Source: Meandrina meandrites (Eukaryota > Cnidaria > Anthozoa > Scleractinia > Meandrinidae). From it: a DNA stretch of 64,000 nt. The DNA lies in assembly GCA_963693305.1 (NCBI GenBank), contig OY855903.1, positions 33,330,251-33,394,250 on the forward strand, written 5' to 3'. Position 1 is the stretch's first letter; the number at the start of each line of letters is the position of its first letter. Below are positions 20,326 through 31,329 of this stretch, one piece after another. Made by a program: the position numbers and the translations under genes. The notes under the pieces are model-generated. The model had not been told where the DNA came from. It did no database searches and worked only from the letters and a program-made list of their open reading frames with translations.

Positions 20326-20376
20326 GCCATCTTTTGATTCTTTATTCAACAACACAACTGATCACGCGCAACATAC
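20316..20376 (+). repeat. Direct repeat bordering the THAP segment, left copy
   Basis: ACACAGCGCCATCTT then GATTCTTTATTCAACAACAC and ACTGATCACG. A near-identical copy in the same orientation is at 22362-22424. The LINE is interrupted exactly between the two. Confidence 0.7.
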
Positions 20377-20567
20377 AGCGGATTCAGGTTGAGTGTTTAA
20401 CAGCCCCAGTTGTCGCGTTCGTTGTCAGGGTTGGTTGATTGCGTTGCGAGGCAAAATGACAGACGTTGCTAGGCGGGAATGACAACATTCTGTCAGGGAA
20501 AACGCACGTTATCACTTGTCCAGCGAACTAGAAGAGGTATTTGTATCTTTGATATTACAGTGTATAA

Positions 20568-20891
20568 TGGCGATTGAAATCAAGATTGAGTACTCCTACT
20601 ATTCAAATAAGAGAATTACTCCAGTTTCTTTTTGTGGAAGAAGATTTAATGAACATGGTGAGTGAGGTGCCCCATCTTCGAAAGATGAATTCATTGGGGG
20701 TCACACTAAAGGAAGATGAAACTGTTGAAGAGGTAGACTTGTCTAGAAAGTATTTCAACTTACAAATGAAAGGATTATTAGGCAAAGGAGCTAAGAGCAT
20801 CAAAATAAGAGTTTTCAAATTTGATTCGCCAGCCATCGATCCGGATAGTAGAGTACAAAACATCATGGCTGACAGAGAGAACCTTGCTTAA
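20568..20891 (+). CDS. Unidentified small coding region
   Basis: Two overlapping readings are possible. An ATG at 20568 opens MAIEIKIEYSYYSNKRITPV and reaches a GTGAGT donor near 20660, resembling a first exon. The other frame gives a 105-residue ORF containing VPHLRKMNSLGVTLKEDETV and ending NIMADRENLA. I recognise neither. The position inside a segment flanked by direct repeats suggests it belongs to a mobile or captured unit. Confidence 0.3.
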   Translation, partial: WRLKSRLSTPTIQIRELLQFLFVEEDLMNMVSEVPHLRKMNSLGVTLKEDETVEEVDLSRKYFNLQMKGLLGKGAKSIKIRVFKFDSPAIDPDSRVQNIMADRENLA

Positions 20892-20958
20892 TGCGCACTT
20901 GAAATAGAAAAACCTGATAAATTAGTGGCAAAGCACATTTTGTACTGGAGTCACCACT

Positions 20959-22017
20959 TTAGCCTTTAAAATCAACTGGGGGGCCACTGTGCTGAACTTG
21001 AGACCAAGTGCTCATGTACTTTGCATAAGGCTCTAACCAACTGAACACAGATTTTAATAGTTCATAAGAACTGAATCCTGTGTAAAACTGGATTTGCTCT
21101 GGGTTACTGGAAAATCTTTGTAATCCAAATTTGTCCAGGGGCATGACAGCAATCTTTTCCAACATAACAGCAATCATCTCCTCAAGTCCTGCTATCCGAT
21201 TACGAAGAGCTTCTTCCTTGCATGGTGTTGCTGATGATGGTACTGTGGAGGCGGATCCAGCCCTGTCATCACTTACTGCCACATCATTGCTCAAGGGCAG
21301 CGGCGAGTCAAATGAAAGCCTTTTTCTTCACTGATATAAATTCTCTGATCGCTCTCGTTTAGGTTTAGTCCATGCAAATATTGATGGAACTACCTGCTTC
21401 TTTAACCATTTCTTTCCAGCCAATTTTTTTTTCAATTTCGTCTGGTTTAAAATGTTCTGAACACACCAGTGTAGAGTCCTTTTGTATCTGTATACGTATA
21501 TAAAAAGAAGCAATTAGCCGTAAATAGCAATTTCTATTTTAATTTCTTGTTATCAAATATTTTGTTCTCGGAAATATTTGCTTGTCAAGCTACTCTGAAA
21601 TTCAAGCTTAAATAAAGTTTATTTAAGCTTATGTAAGACTTATGTATGTAACGGATCAAATCAGGCTATGGAGAGCTAGAGTCTTTCCATGCACTAGCAA
21701 CGGATTCAGTGAAGTAAAAAAGCTTTATTCTGAAATATTGTACGTTCTATGTAAATTTAAAAAATTTGGGTGGACAAGGATGTATAATCTGTAAAAATAA
21801 GCTTAAGCGTGACAGTGATGACAAGTACAATTCATAAATATGAACTTAATTTCTGTGGTTCATACGTTGAAAAATGGACTTTATCATGTCGAATGGCTAT
21901 TATCCAAGCCTGTCGTAGTTCCTTTTCTGTCGGAAAGTTAAAAAATCTAAACTCTTTACCACTTTTCTTGCGCTCGTCATTGTTGTAGTGTGGCACACAG
22001 CAATGGTAGTGCGCCAT
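20959..22017 (-). pseudogene. THAP-domain transposase gene remnant (5' exons)
   Basis: THAP domains are C2CH zinc fingers that bind DNA in P-type and other transposases. Exon 1 (22017 to about 21850) gives MAHYHCCVPHYNNDERKKSG and FRFFNFPTEKELRQAWI, then a donor in CAAC/GTATGA. Exon 2 (about 21490 leftwards) gives LVCSEHFKPDEIEKK with the final Cys and His, a one-base slip in an A-run near 21430, then WLKKQVVPSIFAWTKP. The coiled segment LRNRIAGLEEMIAVMLEKI precedes FGLQRFSSNPEQIQFYTGF, the helix-turn-helix entry of cnidarian THAP transposases. It stops at 20959. The catalytic DDE part is absent. Confidence 0.75.
21604..21630. repeat. 27-bp palindrome
   Basis: AAGCTTAAATAAA, then G, then the exact complement TTTATTTAAGCTT. 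It lies in the intron of the THAP remnant. Confidence 0.9.
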
Positions 22018-22361
22018 CTAGAAAATGATGCACGGCTAGCCTCGTTTTGAATCCAGTATGGCGGAAGCGTGACAAATGCCTATAACTATGCTAAATCATG
22101 AAAAGTCCCTAGATTTTAAAGATTAAAAACCAAGTTCCTGAAATAGACTTTTAAAACTTGCCAAAGATTCTTTAAGGTGGGTCTTGTTGTCTAATGTGTT
22201 TTACAGTGAGGCCTCAACAAATTTAACATACTTCTTAACAAAGTCCATATTAGGTTTGGGCAGCACCAAGCAGTTCTTTCTTCTTAGATTGTATCTGCTC
22301 TCTTATTCCGATCATAGTAAATCTTATGCTTATCACTCTGCTGTTGCAGCTTCTGTTTGGA

Positions 22362-22424
22362 AGACTCGGACACACAGTGCCATCTTCAGATTCTTTATTC
22401 AACAACACAACTGATCATGTGCAA
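22362..22424 (+). repeat. Direct repeat bordering the THAP segment, right copy
   Basis: Same sequence as 20316-20376 with a few substitutions. The LINE reading frame resumes just beyond it. Confidence 0.7.
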
Positions 22425-22439
22425 CATAACGTATGCTAA

Positions 22440-22790
22440 TGGTAATGACAGGTGCCATCTATGTTATATTTAAACAATTTGTATAGTAAATCTTCATGCC
22501 AAATTGAGTCAAATCCCTTCTGAAAGACAACAAAACAAGTATTAAGTTTACCTCTGGAGGAAAGAGTGACATGTTGGTCTATTAAAATTCTTAAACTAAA
22601 ATATTGTCAGACATAGGATGTCCAGGCGAAAAGCCAATTTGGGAGCAATGTAGTATTATATGATTGTTTGAAAAATTTTGTAATCTTGTATTTAAAATAG
22701 AATAGAAATAGTTTAAGTTCAATGGAGGCCTTACACTATTGTAAAATGATATTAAAATCGTTCGTTCAAAATCCAAGCTTTCGCCAATCT
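22440..22790 (-). pseudogene. LINE reverse transcriptase, N-terminal part
   Basis: Translation on the minus strand includes LNYFYSILNTRLQNFSNNH and CSQIGFSPGHPMSDNILV. With frame breaks it continues to the block CFVVFQKGFDSIWHEDLLYK. This is the upstream RT region of the LINE whose next blocks are at 20144-20325. Confidence 0.7.
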
Positions 22791-23521
22791 ACGGCATCGT
22801 CAGGGATAAGAAAAAAATATTCCACATGAGGCTTATATTCTGATGTAAAGTAACGTGGGGGTTAAATGCATGAGCTAAATGATAGTGAGATACAAATATG
22901 AATAAAAATGAATGATATGATCTAATGAGCAAGTGTCAAAGTACTACAAGTCTCTAGATAAGTTAAAATCGAATCAAACTCAATTCATGTTCCAGCAGCG
23001 TAAAATAGTGTTTTTCCTGGAGCGAATATCAGCAGTATCTCTGGATGCCATTTCCACATCTTCAATGGCCCAGTGAAGTTCATCTAACAAGGGAAAAAGC
23101 GACATTATGTTATTGAGAGCGACAACGAAGATTAATTAACATTTTCATTGCAAATTTCACTGAAATCACTGCAAGTTCTTCCCACGTGTGTCAATCACAA
23201 ACTAGGCCGGTCTTTGCGTTAGCTTTTTATAACTTTTTAAGGGTCAAACACTTGTAAACACAGGTCAGTTTGTTTTGTGAAAATTAAAGTGGTTAAATTT
23301 GCCCTAGATCTTGGCATAATGAAGACACAAATTGCCTCACTGTCAAAGAAATTGTTTCTTCTGGTTTCGATTGCATGGTCGGGTTCGTTTCGGTTCAGTG
23401 AACATGACCACGAATGACTTCTTGTGTACGCAAGCGGATATTGAAAAACTTTTCCCTTTTTTTCAGCACTAAAAAGGCAATATAATAAATAACTTATTAA
23501 CCTTGTCCGTTTGGTCATTAC
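22791..23521. other. Repeat-like intergenic DNA
   Basis: Starts with AAATCCAAGCTTTCGCCAAT and CTACGGCATCGTCAGGGA, a motif I associate with retroelement-derived interspersed repeats. No coding sequence is recognised. Confidence 0.35.
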
Positions 23522-23605
23522 AGGGAAATCTCAGACCGAGACCTTGATGTATTGACCGAGCAAGAGCGAGGTCAATACATCAAGGTCTCGGTCTGAGATT
23601 TCCCT
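23522..23605. repeat. Perfect 36-bp hairpin
   Basis: Arms 23522-23557 and 23570-23605 are exactly complementary around a 12-base loop. Weaker complementarity extends outward (CTTATTAACC near 23492 against GGTTAATAAG near 23623). Likely a young palindromic MITE. Confidence 0.95.
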
Positions 23606-23794
23606 TTCATGACTGCACTCTCGGTTAATAAGTGGAATTTAACATCTTGCCCTAAACAACAGTCACTGGCATAAATCATCATGAACACCAAATCATTTGT
23701 TTTATTTTACTTTAAATGTGTAGGTTAATTGTACAAGACACAGAGCAAACACATTATTTAAATGCAAACTTTGTGATACTTTTACTGTCCTAAT

Positions 23795-24219
23795 CTATTC
23801 ATCATCTGGATCTGACAGACATGACGAAGGTGCTGAACCTGTGACATCAACTGATTCAGTAGAGCCACATGAGGATGAACTGAGAACCTCATTTTTCTCA
23901 AGTTTTACAGCAGTCAACTCTTTCTTAAAATCTTTCAAAATTACAATTTTTTCTCTTTGCAGATCTTTGTAATTAACTTGAGGCTGAATTTCAACATAGC
24001 CCTTTTGCACCAGAGCATTAGCCAATTTCTTTGCTAGTTGATATTTTCCATGTCCTCTGGACTTCTCCTGCAGAATTTGGACTGCAGGAGTTAAACTTAA
24101 ATTTCTAAAAGCTGCTACACCAAAAATGACAGCACACATTATTTGTGCACTACACCCTGAAATCTCTTCCACAGTCTCAGCTGTTTCAGTTGATTCTGGC
24201 CTGCTTGCGTCTGCTTTAG
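23795..24219 (-). CDS. Terminal exon of an unidentified gene
   Basis: A strong acceptor (T-rich tract then ATTTCAG) precedes an open frame of about 141 codons: AKADASRPESTETAETVEE, then SAQIMCAVIFGVAAFRNLSL, KSRGHGKYQLAKKLANALVQ and a Ser/Asp-rich tail ending SCLSDPDDE. The middle is basic and probably helical; the end is acidic. I do not recognise a family. The upstream exon was not located. The DNA directly upstream is a dispersed repeat (24310-24475), so this may be a relic. Confidence 0.45.
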
Positions 24220-24309
24220 CTGAAATAAAAAAAAATATTATTCCACTATTACATCATTTCACCATAATGCGCAAAATATGAGAGCATATTACACTGTAGT
24301 AGAACAAAT

Positions 24310-24475
24310 ACCTCTCTCCTCCGCAGAGGCCTCTGTTTTTTTTCGTACAGACTGGGAATTGGGGAGAGGTGAAAAGTAAGCGCGAGGAGCCTGGCGAGAA
24401 TAGAAACGAAAGCGCGCGGGGGACACTGGGAAGGGAAAAGGAAAGGCGGGAGGCCTCTGCCAGATAATGTGCGGT
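24310..24475. repeat. Dispersed MITE-like repeat R2, copy 1
   Basis: Bounded by CTCTCTCCTCCGCAGAGGCC and GGAGGCCTCTGCCAGATA, which are partly complementary. A related, shorter copy in the opposite orientation is at 31722-31828. Confidence 0.7.
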
Positions 24476-24515
24476 TCTCCGGACAGTTTTGCGGTTCTGT
24501 GGTCATCCTTTAATT

Positions 24516-24579
24516 ATGGCTGAAGGAGACGACGATTTCAACGATTTTGAGTGTTCTTTTAAAGATCTAAGTATAGAGG
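24516..24579 (+). CDS. Candidate first exon, acidic short peptide
   Basis: ATG at 24516 opens MAEGDDDFNDFECSFKDLSI and runs to a textbook donor, GAGG/GTAAGTAGG. The peptide is acidic, much like the start at 13-90. No downstream exon was identified, so function is unknown. Confidence 0.4.
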
Positions 24580-25490
24580 GTAAGTAGGCTCATTTTGGTG
24601 AAGTTTCGATCCTTATTCTCGTTTTTTTTTGGCCAGTTCAGATTGTGGTGTGAATGTCTGCCATTTTGGATTTATTGGAACAGTTTTCCTTCTAATAAAC
24701 TATGTTTTTTCGACCTTACCATTCTTAAAATCGAAAATGACGACGGATGTCAGCCAATCAATAGTACGGCAGTAAAGAAAAGAGCCGGTGGATCCTCAGA
24801 AAGCATTCTTTGACGCTGAGTTCCAAGTGTGCAAAAAAAAAGAGAAAGAGACATCAAAGATCAACTATTAAGCAGTGCTGAAGGATTTGACGGCTAAACT
24901 GGCCTCTTATCTGGGGCTACAACGGGTTATATAGATTTCTTGTCTTACTTTTACGGAATATACAGCTACTGGTTACGCTATGACATAACTTCGAAGCTTA
25001 TTAAGTTGTCAAATCAGTGAAAAATAAAACCTGAACAGGAGTGAAAGAAATTGTTCAAGGTAACAAATTCCCAAAAGATTATATAAACTGAAGAAAGGAA
25101 CTGCAAAGCCAGTTGTCATCAATAACTCACCGTAAGAACATCCAGAGTTGTTATTCTGGCCAAAATCGTTAGCTACATGTATGCATTCACACACTCTGCA
25201 AAAGTGTTGATTTAATTCTTCTTTTGCACTTGGTAACTGGTTGTTCTACCAAGGTGCTATCTCGCCAACAGCCTAACTTCTCATTTTGATGTAAGATTAA
25301 CATATCAACTGTAGTAAATCGCAATGAAGTCTACAACTGCGAGACTTCAACTTGGTATTACTACACCAGGGGGTGAATATTTCTCTTAAGCATGAGGAAA
25401 TAGACTATAAAAGTGCCCATTGACCAGACTTCAGTGGGAATTATTAAGTCTTGTTTCTTGTTTTATGGTGCAGGGATGACGTAGTTAAAA
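24580..25490. other. No recognised gene
   Basis: A short frame near 24735-24810 (ENDDGCQPINSTAVKKRAGG) may be exon-derived but has no clear splice boundaries. Otherwise AT-rich. Confidence 0.4.
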
Positions 25491-25640
25491 ATTTTGACAG
25501 CCGGCATTTTTTACTTGATAGGCGGTTATCTGAGCCATAGGCCCAGAAGATGGTGCCAAAGGCACCATCCCTCTAGGGGAAATCAAGCCGGGAAAATCAA
25601 GCTGACAGCTGTGTATTTTTCCCTGCTCCCGGCTATTATC
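25491..25640. repeat. Dispersed repeat with GCCAAAGGC hairpin
   Basis: Contains ACAGCCGGCATTTTTTAC and GGTGCCAAAGGCACCATCCC then TCTAGGGG. It is related in order to AGCCGGCACTAACACGAGCG and GCCAAAGGCGCGAGCC at 61695-61745. Confidence 0.5.
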
Positions 25641-26885
25641 TACATTCCTGTGGTGATCTTGAAATTAAAAGTAAACTATCTTTTTGTATGTTGATTTCAT
25701 TCAGTAATAAGCAATCTTTAGGTGTACATTTTTTTTAAATCTTTCACTCCTAAGAGTGCAAATCAATTTAATGCCAATAGTGATCAGCATGGAATTTCTC
25801 ATTTAAAAAAGTAAGCATGATCAAGATTGAACTCTAGTAAGAGAATTTTGACATTTAAAGGGGTGAAAAAATAGATTTTAAAGTTGGAACCACATTTATT
25901 AACTGTTCACTGGGAATAGTAAAGAGAATTTATTTTGGTCAGTTGTTTGATATTCTATCCACTGGTTGCATGACATTCAAATTTTCCTTTTGATTCATGA
26001 TAAATCAACAATGTGATTGTTCCAGCAATTCTTTTTCCATGTACCACATGTCCATATCTTGCTGCAATGACAAAATTACACCAGCCATTTTGTTTTGTTT
26101 TGTGTATTTTTTGGTGCCTTGAAATCAAAATATAAGTGCTTTGTGTCTTTATTCTTTGATTGCTGTACTATCAGCTAACAAATTCCCTTCAGCTGCAAAG
26201 AAGGGAGTGAAAAAGTATGTATCATTCACATCACCAACTTGACTACAGAATTTTCAAGTCCAGAGCACTTAGCCTACTAGTTGTTGCTAACTAATTTTAA
26301 GATTTTGCTAACATGTTCTTCTGAGGCAGATGAACTACAGCAACAAATGTATGCAGAGATTAGTAACAAATGTACAACTGTTGTACAATAAATTATTATA
26401 GTACCCTTAAGGTAGTATATGCCCCCTGGCCCCTGAACAATTCAATATCAAAAGGTATTGTAATGCAGAATAAAACAGTTGCCTTGAAAAGATGTGTATT
26501 TATTTATTTTTTTGCACAGTCAGTAAAGCAAACACTACTCTGTTGCATAAGCCTATCAACTGGGGTGTAACTACTACATTATTCAAAACATCTCCTATTT
26601 AATTTCAGAAGCTCCAAGTTTCTTTTGCTTATGAGGAAATGCCCTTGACTGTTTTTAAGAAATGTACACTGTAGCAGGAGTAATGCACCTTTTAACCATT
26701 TGGCATCAAGTTTGAATCCTCAAAAAGATTGGAGCCATCACATTTTACTGATCATATTATAATTTCACTCTGAGCATGTGGGAAAAACAAAGAGGAAACT
26801 CTTGTCATTCAACAAAATTTTCTTTACAAATTTTATAAAATTATCCCTTTAATGTCAGGGGGTTGAAATTGTCCATGTTTCGGTA
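25641..26885. other. No recognised gene
   Basis: AT-rich DNA with no gene, tRNA or clear repeat that I can name. Confidence 0.5.
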
Positions 26886-27867
26886 ATTGTGAAGAGCTCT
26901 CCTCAGCCAACTGTTGGTCGTCAATCGGCCAACAGGCCACAGACAGATGACTTGACAGTTTCCCAAAACAGACATTTTACTGTAAAAAAGTAGACCATTT
27001 AAAGCCAGGGTTAACCCAACACTAAAAGCAATAAGACCAGATAAACTTCATATTTCATCGTAGTACATCATCTACTTACTGGACTGCTCGTCAAGATTTT
27101 CTTTTATACAAAGCTTTATTTGTAATAAGTATATCACCTGCACAAGTTGCAGTCCACTGGGCAAGCATTGAAATTATCGACAGATAGGCCAAAACCTGTC
27201 GACCACCAAACGGCCAACAGTCGGCTGATTGACCACCTATAGTCGGTTGAGGGGAGCTGTTCTTCACGGGAGAGGACAAAACATGGACCCCTGGTCCATG
27301 GACCCCCTCTTTGGACCGGGTCCATGGACCCCCTTCATAGACCGGGTCCATGGACCCCCTATTTTTTATTTTTTTATTTATTTTTCATTTCTTGTTTTCT
27401 CTTTTTTACTATTTTTCTATTTTTTTTTTTTATAAAAAAAAATCACACAAAGCCAAATCACAATGACTGGGTCCATGGACACCCTCTTTTTCCATCTTTC
27501 AAAATAAGTTGTAAAGAAATACTACTTTGTTCTTTTTTGCTGGCGACGCGAGGCAGGCGGCTGCAACAGTGGGACAAAATGTCTTTGTTTTGCGGGACAA
27601 GATGTTTTTGTTGATGATTGGTATGATAAAGGTGACAGGCCTTCACGACTCCTATGTTCGTGAAATTTGTACATTGGCCGTATTGTGTTCGGTCTTTTGA
27701 CCTTTAACCTTCTCACTTGTTTCTGAAGGGCACTTTATGTTGTATCATTTGGAGGCACTTTTAGTTGAGTAGAGCCGTAAGACTGTGGTCAAGCAAATGT
27801 CTAGAGGTTTATATATAGTTCTGCACAGTTTCCTGTTTGTAAAGTTTGCCACCTCAAGCCCCATAAT

Positions 27868-29323
27868 GGGCAATTCCAGAAAATATCCGTACAGTACGAC
27901 GGACGGCTTTTTGGAATTCCGCAGGCAAGGGGGGTACTTACGATTGGAATTCCGAAGGTATCGGGGGGTTTCAGATCTGGGATTTCCAGAGGGTACAGAC
28001 AAGTGATTTTGTGAGCTTTCCTTTTCCTATTCAGGGAACAAGCTTGAATGAATGTTGTTAATACTCCTATGCACATTTCTGGAATAAAGAGTTGACATTT
28101 CCCGATAATAAAAGCCATAAATCTGCTTGGAGAAAAACATCGCTTCGAACTTTGTAGCTTAGTAACCTGGCAAACATGAATTTATTACCCAACAACAACA
28201 AATTTATTGGTATTCCCATGTACAGATGGTATTACCTAAAATAACAATATACGAAATTATTCTAATAACAAGTATGTAAAATTACAATAATAGTAATCAC
28301 ATTAGACTAGATAAGATTACAAGTTTCTCTTATTTGGAATGCTTCGTATACAAAATAACCTAGTTTCTTACAAATGAAGGAATCAACATTATTAAATAGG
28401 AATATAGTTTTATCAGTATCGTTCAAAAGATCAAATGACGGATATTTAAGTACAATGTCATTTGTTATTTGTTGTCTAATAGTGTTATAACGATCACAAT
28501 GGAATAAGAAATGGTTCTCGTTCTCGATTTGGTTAGAGCGGCAGTGTTGACAAATCCTAAGAGATTCCGGTAATTTAGGTACACAGTGACGTCCAGACTC
28601 GATTCTAAGACTGTGATTGCCTGACCGTAGTTTAGCTACAACTCGTCTACCCAGTTATCAATGACCAGTCCTCCACCGATTTCGTAGCTTGGTTACCAAG
28701 TTCGCAAAAGCTTTGTTTGTCGAGTTGTTTTCGAAGGTTTCGAGAAGGTTCTTGTGTTTTTTGGTGTTTACTTGTCTTCTAAAGCCGCTTTCCGGTTCCC
28801 CACAATTCAAAAGGTTCGTTTGCAATAAGTATCTTTATTTTTTTCAGCTTATTGCTTAAGTTATGGACAAAATGCCCTCGTATACATGTGTTGCTAAACC
28901 GCTCGCGTACGCTCAGCAATAAACATCACGCTAAAACTTGCCGTGTCTTTTCCATGTTAAAAATGTTAAAAACTCAATGATTAGTTTAAAGTCAGTCTTT
29001 AGTTTCTTGTTTATATTGTAAGTTCCAGTACAAACTGTGATCATTAGAAGATTTTGTTGCGTGAAACGTGCCACGGAAAGAAAATTTCGTCGAAAAATCA
29101 GTGCGCTTTTTTACTGAAAAACTACGGTAGGTCTTGTCGAATTCAAAGGGTAAATCCTTAGGGCTTGACAAAAAACGGAAATTCCGAACGGGAGGGGGGG
29201 GTTGACGATTTTGGAATTCAGAGGGCATGGGGGGGTAATGCATTTTGGAATTTCTGAAGGCAAGGGGGGGTTAAAATATGGAAGCCGTCCGTCGTTGTGT
29301 ACGGATATTTTCTGGAATTGCCC
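27868..29323. mobile_element. Inner inverted-repeat element
   Basis: Ends GGGCAATTCCAGAAAATATC plus CGTAC and GACGGACGGCTT on both sides, inverted. G-rich segments (GGCAAGGGGGG) follow on each side. Both flanks carry AAT, so a 3-bp duplication is possible but weak. The interior at 28018-28965 is homologous to the interior of the MITE at 56159-57031, interrupted by the LINE fragment below. Confidence 0.7.
28175..28655 (-). pseudogene. LINE C-terminal fragment
   Basis: On the minus strand the translation contains GNHSLRIESGRHCVPKLPE, RICQHCRSNQIENENHFLFH then CDRYNTIRQQ. This Cys/His-containing tail is typical of cnidarian LINE ORF2 C-termini. It is inserted in a sequence otherwise continuous with its homologue at 56.5 kb, whose matching halves flank it (TAGTAACCTGGCA and GTAGCTTGGTTACCAAG). 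Confidence 0.7.
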
Positions 29324-29649
29324 AATTTGCTACACATTTCGCTATAAATGCGGTTTTTTGGATCCTTTCTATTTGCAAGATATGCTTTAAGTTCTCAAAG
29401 TGTTCGCTCTGGAAGGACAAGGTCTGAAATATTCCGTGAAAATGTTAATTGCTTGCATTTATATTTGCAATGCCGGGCCCGGCTTTTTCAGTAATACTGT
29501 TGCAAGATGTATTGATCTTATCACAGATGACATACTTGTCTTTGTCCGGCCTAGCCAGAGACTGTTGTAGCTTTATTTTTGAAAAAAAACTACAAGTTGA
29601 TTAATTATTATCATTAATTATATTAAAAATAAGAAATCACTGTCACTTG

Positions 29650-29778
29650 GCTTTGTGTTAGTCTCCTTCGCAGCCGTTGTTTGGGCTCGTCACGCAACGC
29701 TCCCTCCCCCAACTGGTGGAGGAGGGAGCGTTGCGTGATGAGCTCACACAACGGCTGCGAAGGAGACTAGCTTTGTGT
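29650..29778. mobile_element. 111-bp hairpin MITE with 9-bp target duplication
   Basis: GCTTTGTGT at 29650-29658 and 29770-29778 flanks a near-perfect palindrome whose ends read TAGTCTCCTTCGCAGCCGTT, with GTCACGCAACGCTCCCTCC in the arms. It inserted into the right-terminal region of the 27268-30092 element, whose ACACAAAGC motif is the duplicated site. Confidence 0.9.
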
Positions 29779-30119
29779 GTTTTACTTTTATTTTTTATTA
29801 TTTTGTCTATTTTTTTTCGTTAAAAAGAAAATAGAAAATAGAAAAAATAGGAAACAAAAAATGAAAAAAATGAGGGGTCCGTGTGATTTGGCTTTGTGTG
29901 CTTTAATTTAATTTCTTTTTTCTTCTAATTTTCTTTTTTTTCGTTAAAAAATATAAAAAAGACAAATAGAAGAAAACAGAAAACAGGAAATGAAACAGAA
30001 AAATAATAAAAAAATGGGGGTCCATGGACCCGGTCCATGGAGGGGGTCCATGGACCCGGTCCAAAGAGGGGGTCCATGTTTTGTCCTCTCCCGTTCTTCA
30101 CAATTATCCATGTTTCTGG

Positions 30120-31025
30120 CCAGTTTGTCCAATCAAAACATATATGCCCCAATTGCCTTTGCCTTTGAGCGCCCCATTGCCAGAATTTTAATGACTTTCC
30201 ATTATTATCACATACGGGGCAAAATTACTGAACGCTGATTGGTTGAGACAGAGGGCATTTTTTCTTAATCACGAGGGCACTTTTTGGTAATCAAGAGGGC
30301 ATGATTACTTGATCCTGATTGGCTGAGCGCGCGTCGTCTGCACTGAGTTGGTTTCCCGCTTGAAACGAGTTTGAAAAAAGTTCAGAAACGCAATGCATCC
30401 GAGTTTGATATAAATGCGGTTATTTCATCAAATGTGAAAGAAAATCGGTAGGCAGAAATGAGTAGTGCCTTGGTGGAATAGAGAGAGGACTTTTCAATCC
30501 AAATTCGTTTGTCACTGCCCGAAAAAACTTCTGGACGATTGGCGCTGCACGGAGAAAAGAAATTCATGGTGGCCGAGACCACTGAATCGACACTGAAAGA
30601 TAACATTTCTTCGTGTTGCTTGCTTCGCCTGTATTAGAAACAGAGCCTGGAAAGGACATAAATTTTGTTGGTACTTACAGTTTTCGCTGTGGAAAGGAGA
30701 ATGTCAGGTTAAAGCTCGTTCGGACACTTTGTTTATGACTTTCATCGATGCAGCATGCATTTCTGCGCGGTCGGACGCCTCGTAAACAAAGGTAAAAATT
30801 TAAACTGCATTCAGTTTAATCTGTGAAGGAACTATTATGAGTGAATTGCACATGCTGTGTTATGTTTACTTTTACTGTTTCTCGACATAAGTTGATTTTT
30901 TATGTGGTCATTTTGCTACGAGCAAATATTTTTGTCAACCGGTTTACGCAATGGCGGACCACGTTTAAGTTCTCTTTTGTACACAATTTTGCCCTTTATG
31001 TGATAAACACGTAATCGCAATGTGC
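30120..31025. repeat. Repeat-rich intergenic DNA
   Basis: At 30240-30330, tandem-like units GAGGGCATTTTTTCTTAATC and AACGCTGATTGGTTGAG / CCTGATTGGCTGAGCG are typical of an interspersed repeat. It probably belongs with the hairpin at 31032-31150, which ends in the same ..GCCCTCGT.. motif. No gene is recognised. Confidence 0.45.
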
Positions 31026-31031
31026 CCTCGT

Positions 31032-31092
31032 GCAATTAAGGATTAATTTCACTTGCATTTTCAAAGTTTTCCAAATTGCCCTCGTCGCTTCG

Positions 31093-31125
<33 letters not shown>

Positions 31126-31150
31126 GCGCGTGAAATTAATCCTTAATTGC
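31032..31150. repeat. Long hairpin
   Basis: Arms of about 55 bases with few mismatches: GCAATTAAGGATTAATTTCA on the left, its complement ending at 31150. They are centred on CGTCGCTTCGCGACG near 31090. Confidence 0.85.
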
Positions 31151-31329
31151 CCTCAGACCCATGCGATTACATATACGAACCAGAGGGTAATACAGTAATT
31201 TTTTTCAATACCTTCCCAACATCTCATTTTAATCTGAAAACACCAAAAATACTTATGGAATATTATTTGTGTCTTGAATTAAAATTCACGTACTGCCAAC
31301 TAAATCGGACACAAACGAATGCAGTCGTC

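Larger units (their letters stand above)
27259..30101. mobile_element. 2.8-kb foldback element with 9-bp target duplication (MULE-like)
   Basis: GTTCTTCAC at 27259-27267 and 30093-30101 flanks an element of 2825 bases (27268-30092). Its ends read GGGAGAGGACAAAACATGG on both sides. Each terminus carries palindromic GGTCCATGGACCC units, three or four per side, then an A/T-rich stretch and a second partly matching block (CACACAAAGCCAAATCACA). Inside are another inverted-repeat element (27868-29323), a LINE fragment and a 111-bp MITE. No transposase is seen. The 9-bp duplication and long TIRs fit Mutator-like elements. Confidence 0.85.
26886..30119. mobile_element. Inverted-repeat MITE, split by a foldback element
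   Basis: The left arm starts TAATTGTGAAGAGCTCTCCT and runs through CAGCCAACTGTTGG. The right arm (27180-27258, continued at 30102-30119) is its complement. The original element was roughly 400 bases and had imperfect TIRs of 80-100 bases. A second element (27268-30092) landed inside its right terminus. Confidence 0.75.

Noticed and set aside
27229..27614. ORFs reading MDPVQRGGPW-type repeats
   Set aside because: They arise from the GGTCCATGGACCC palindromes of the foldback element in all frames.
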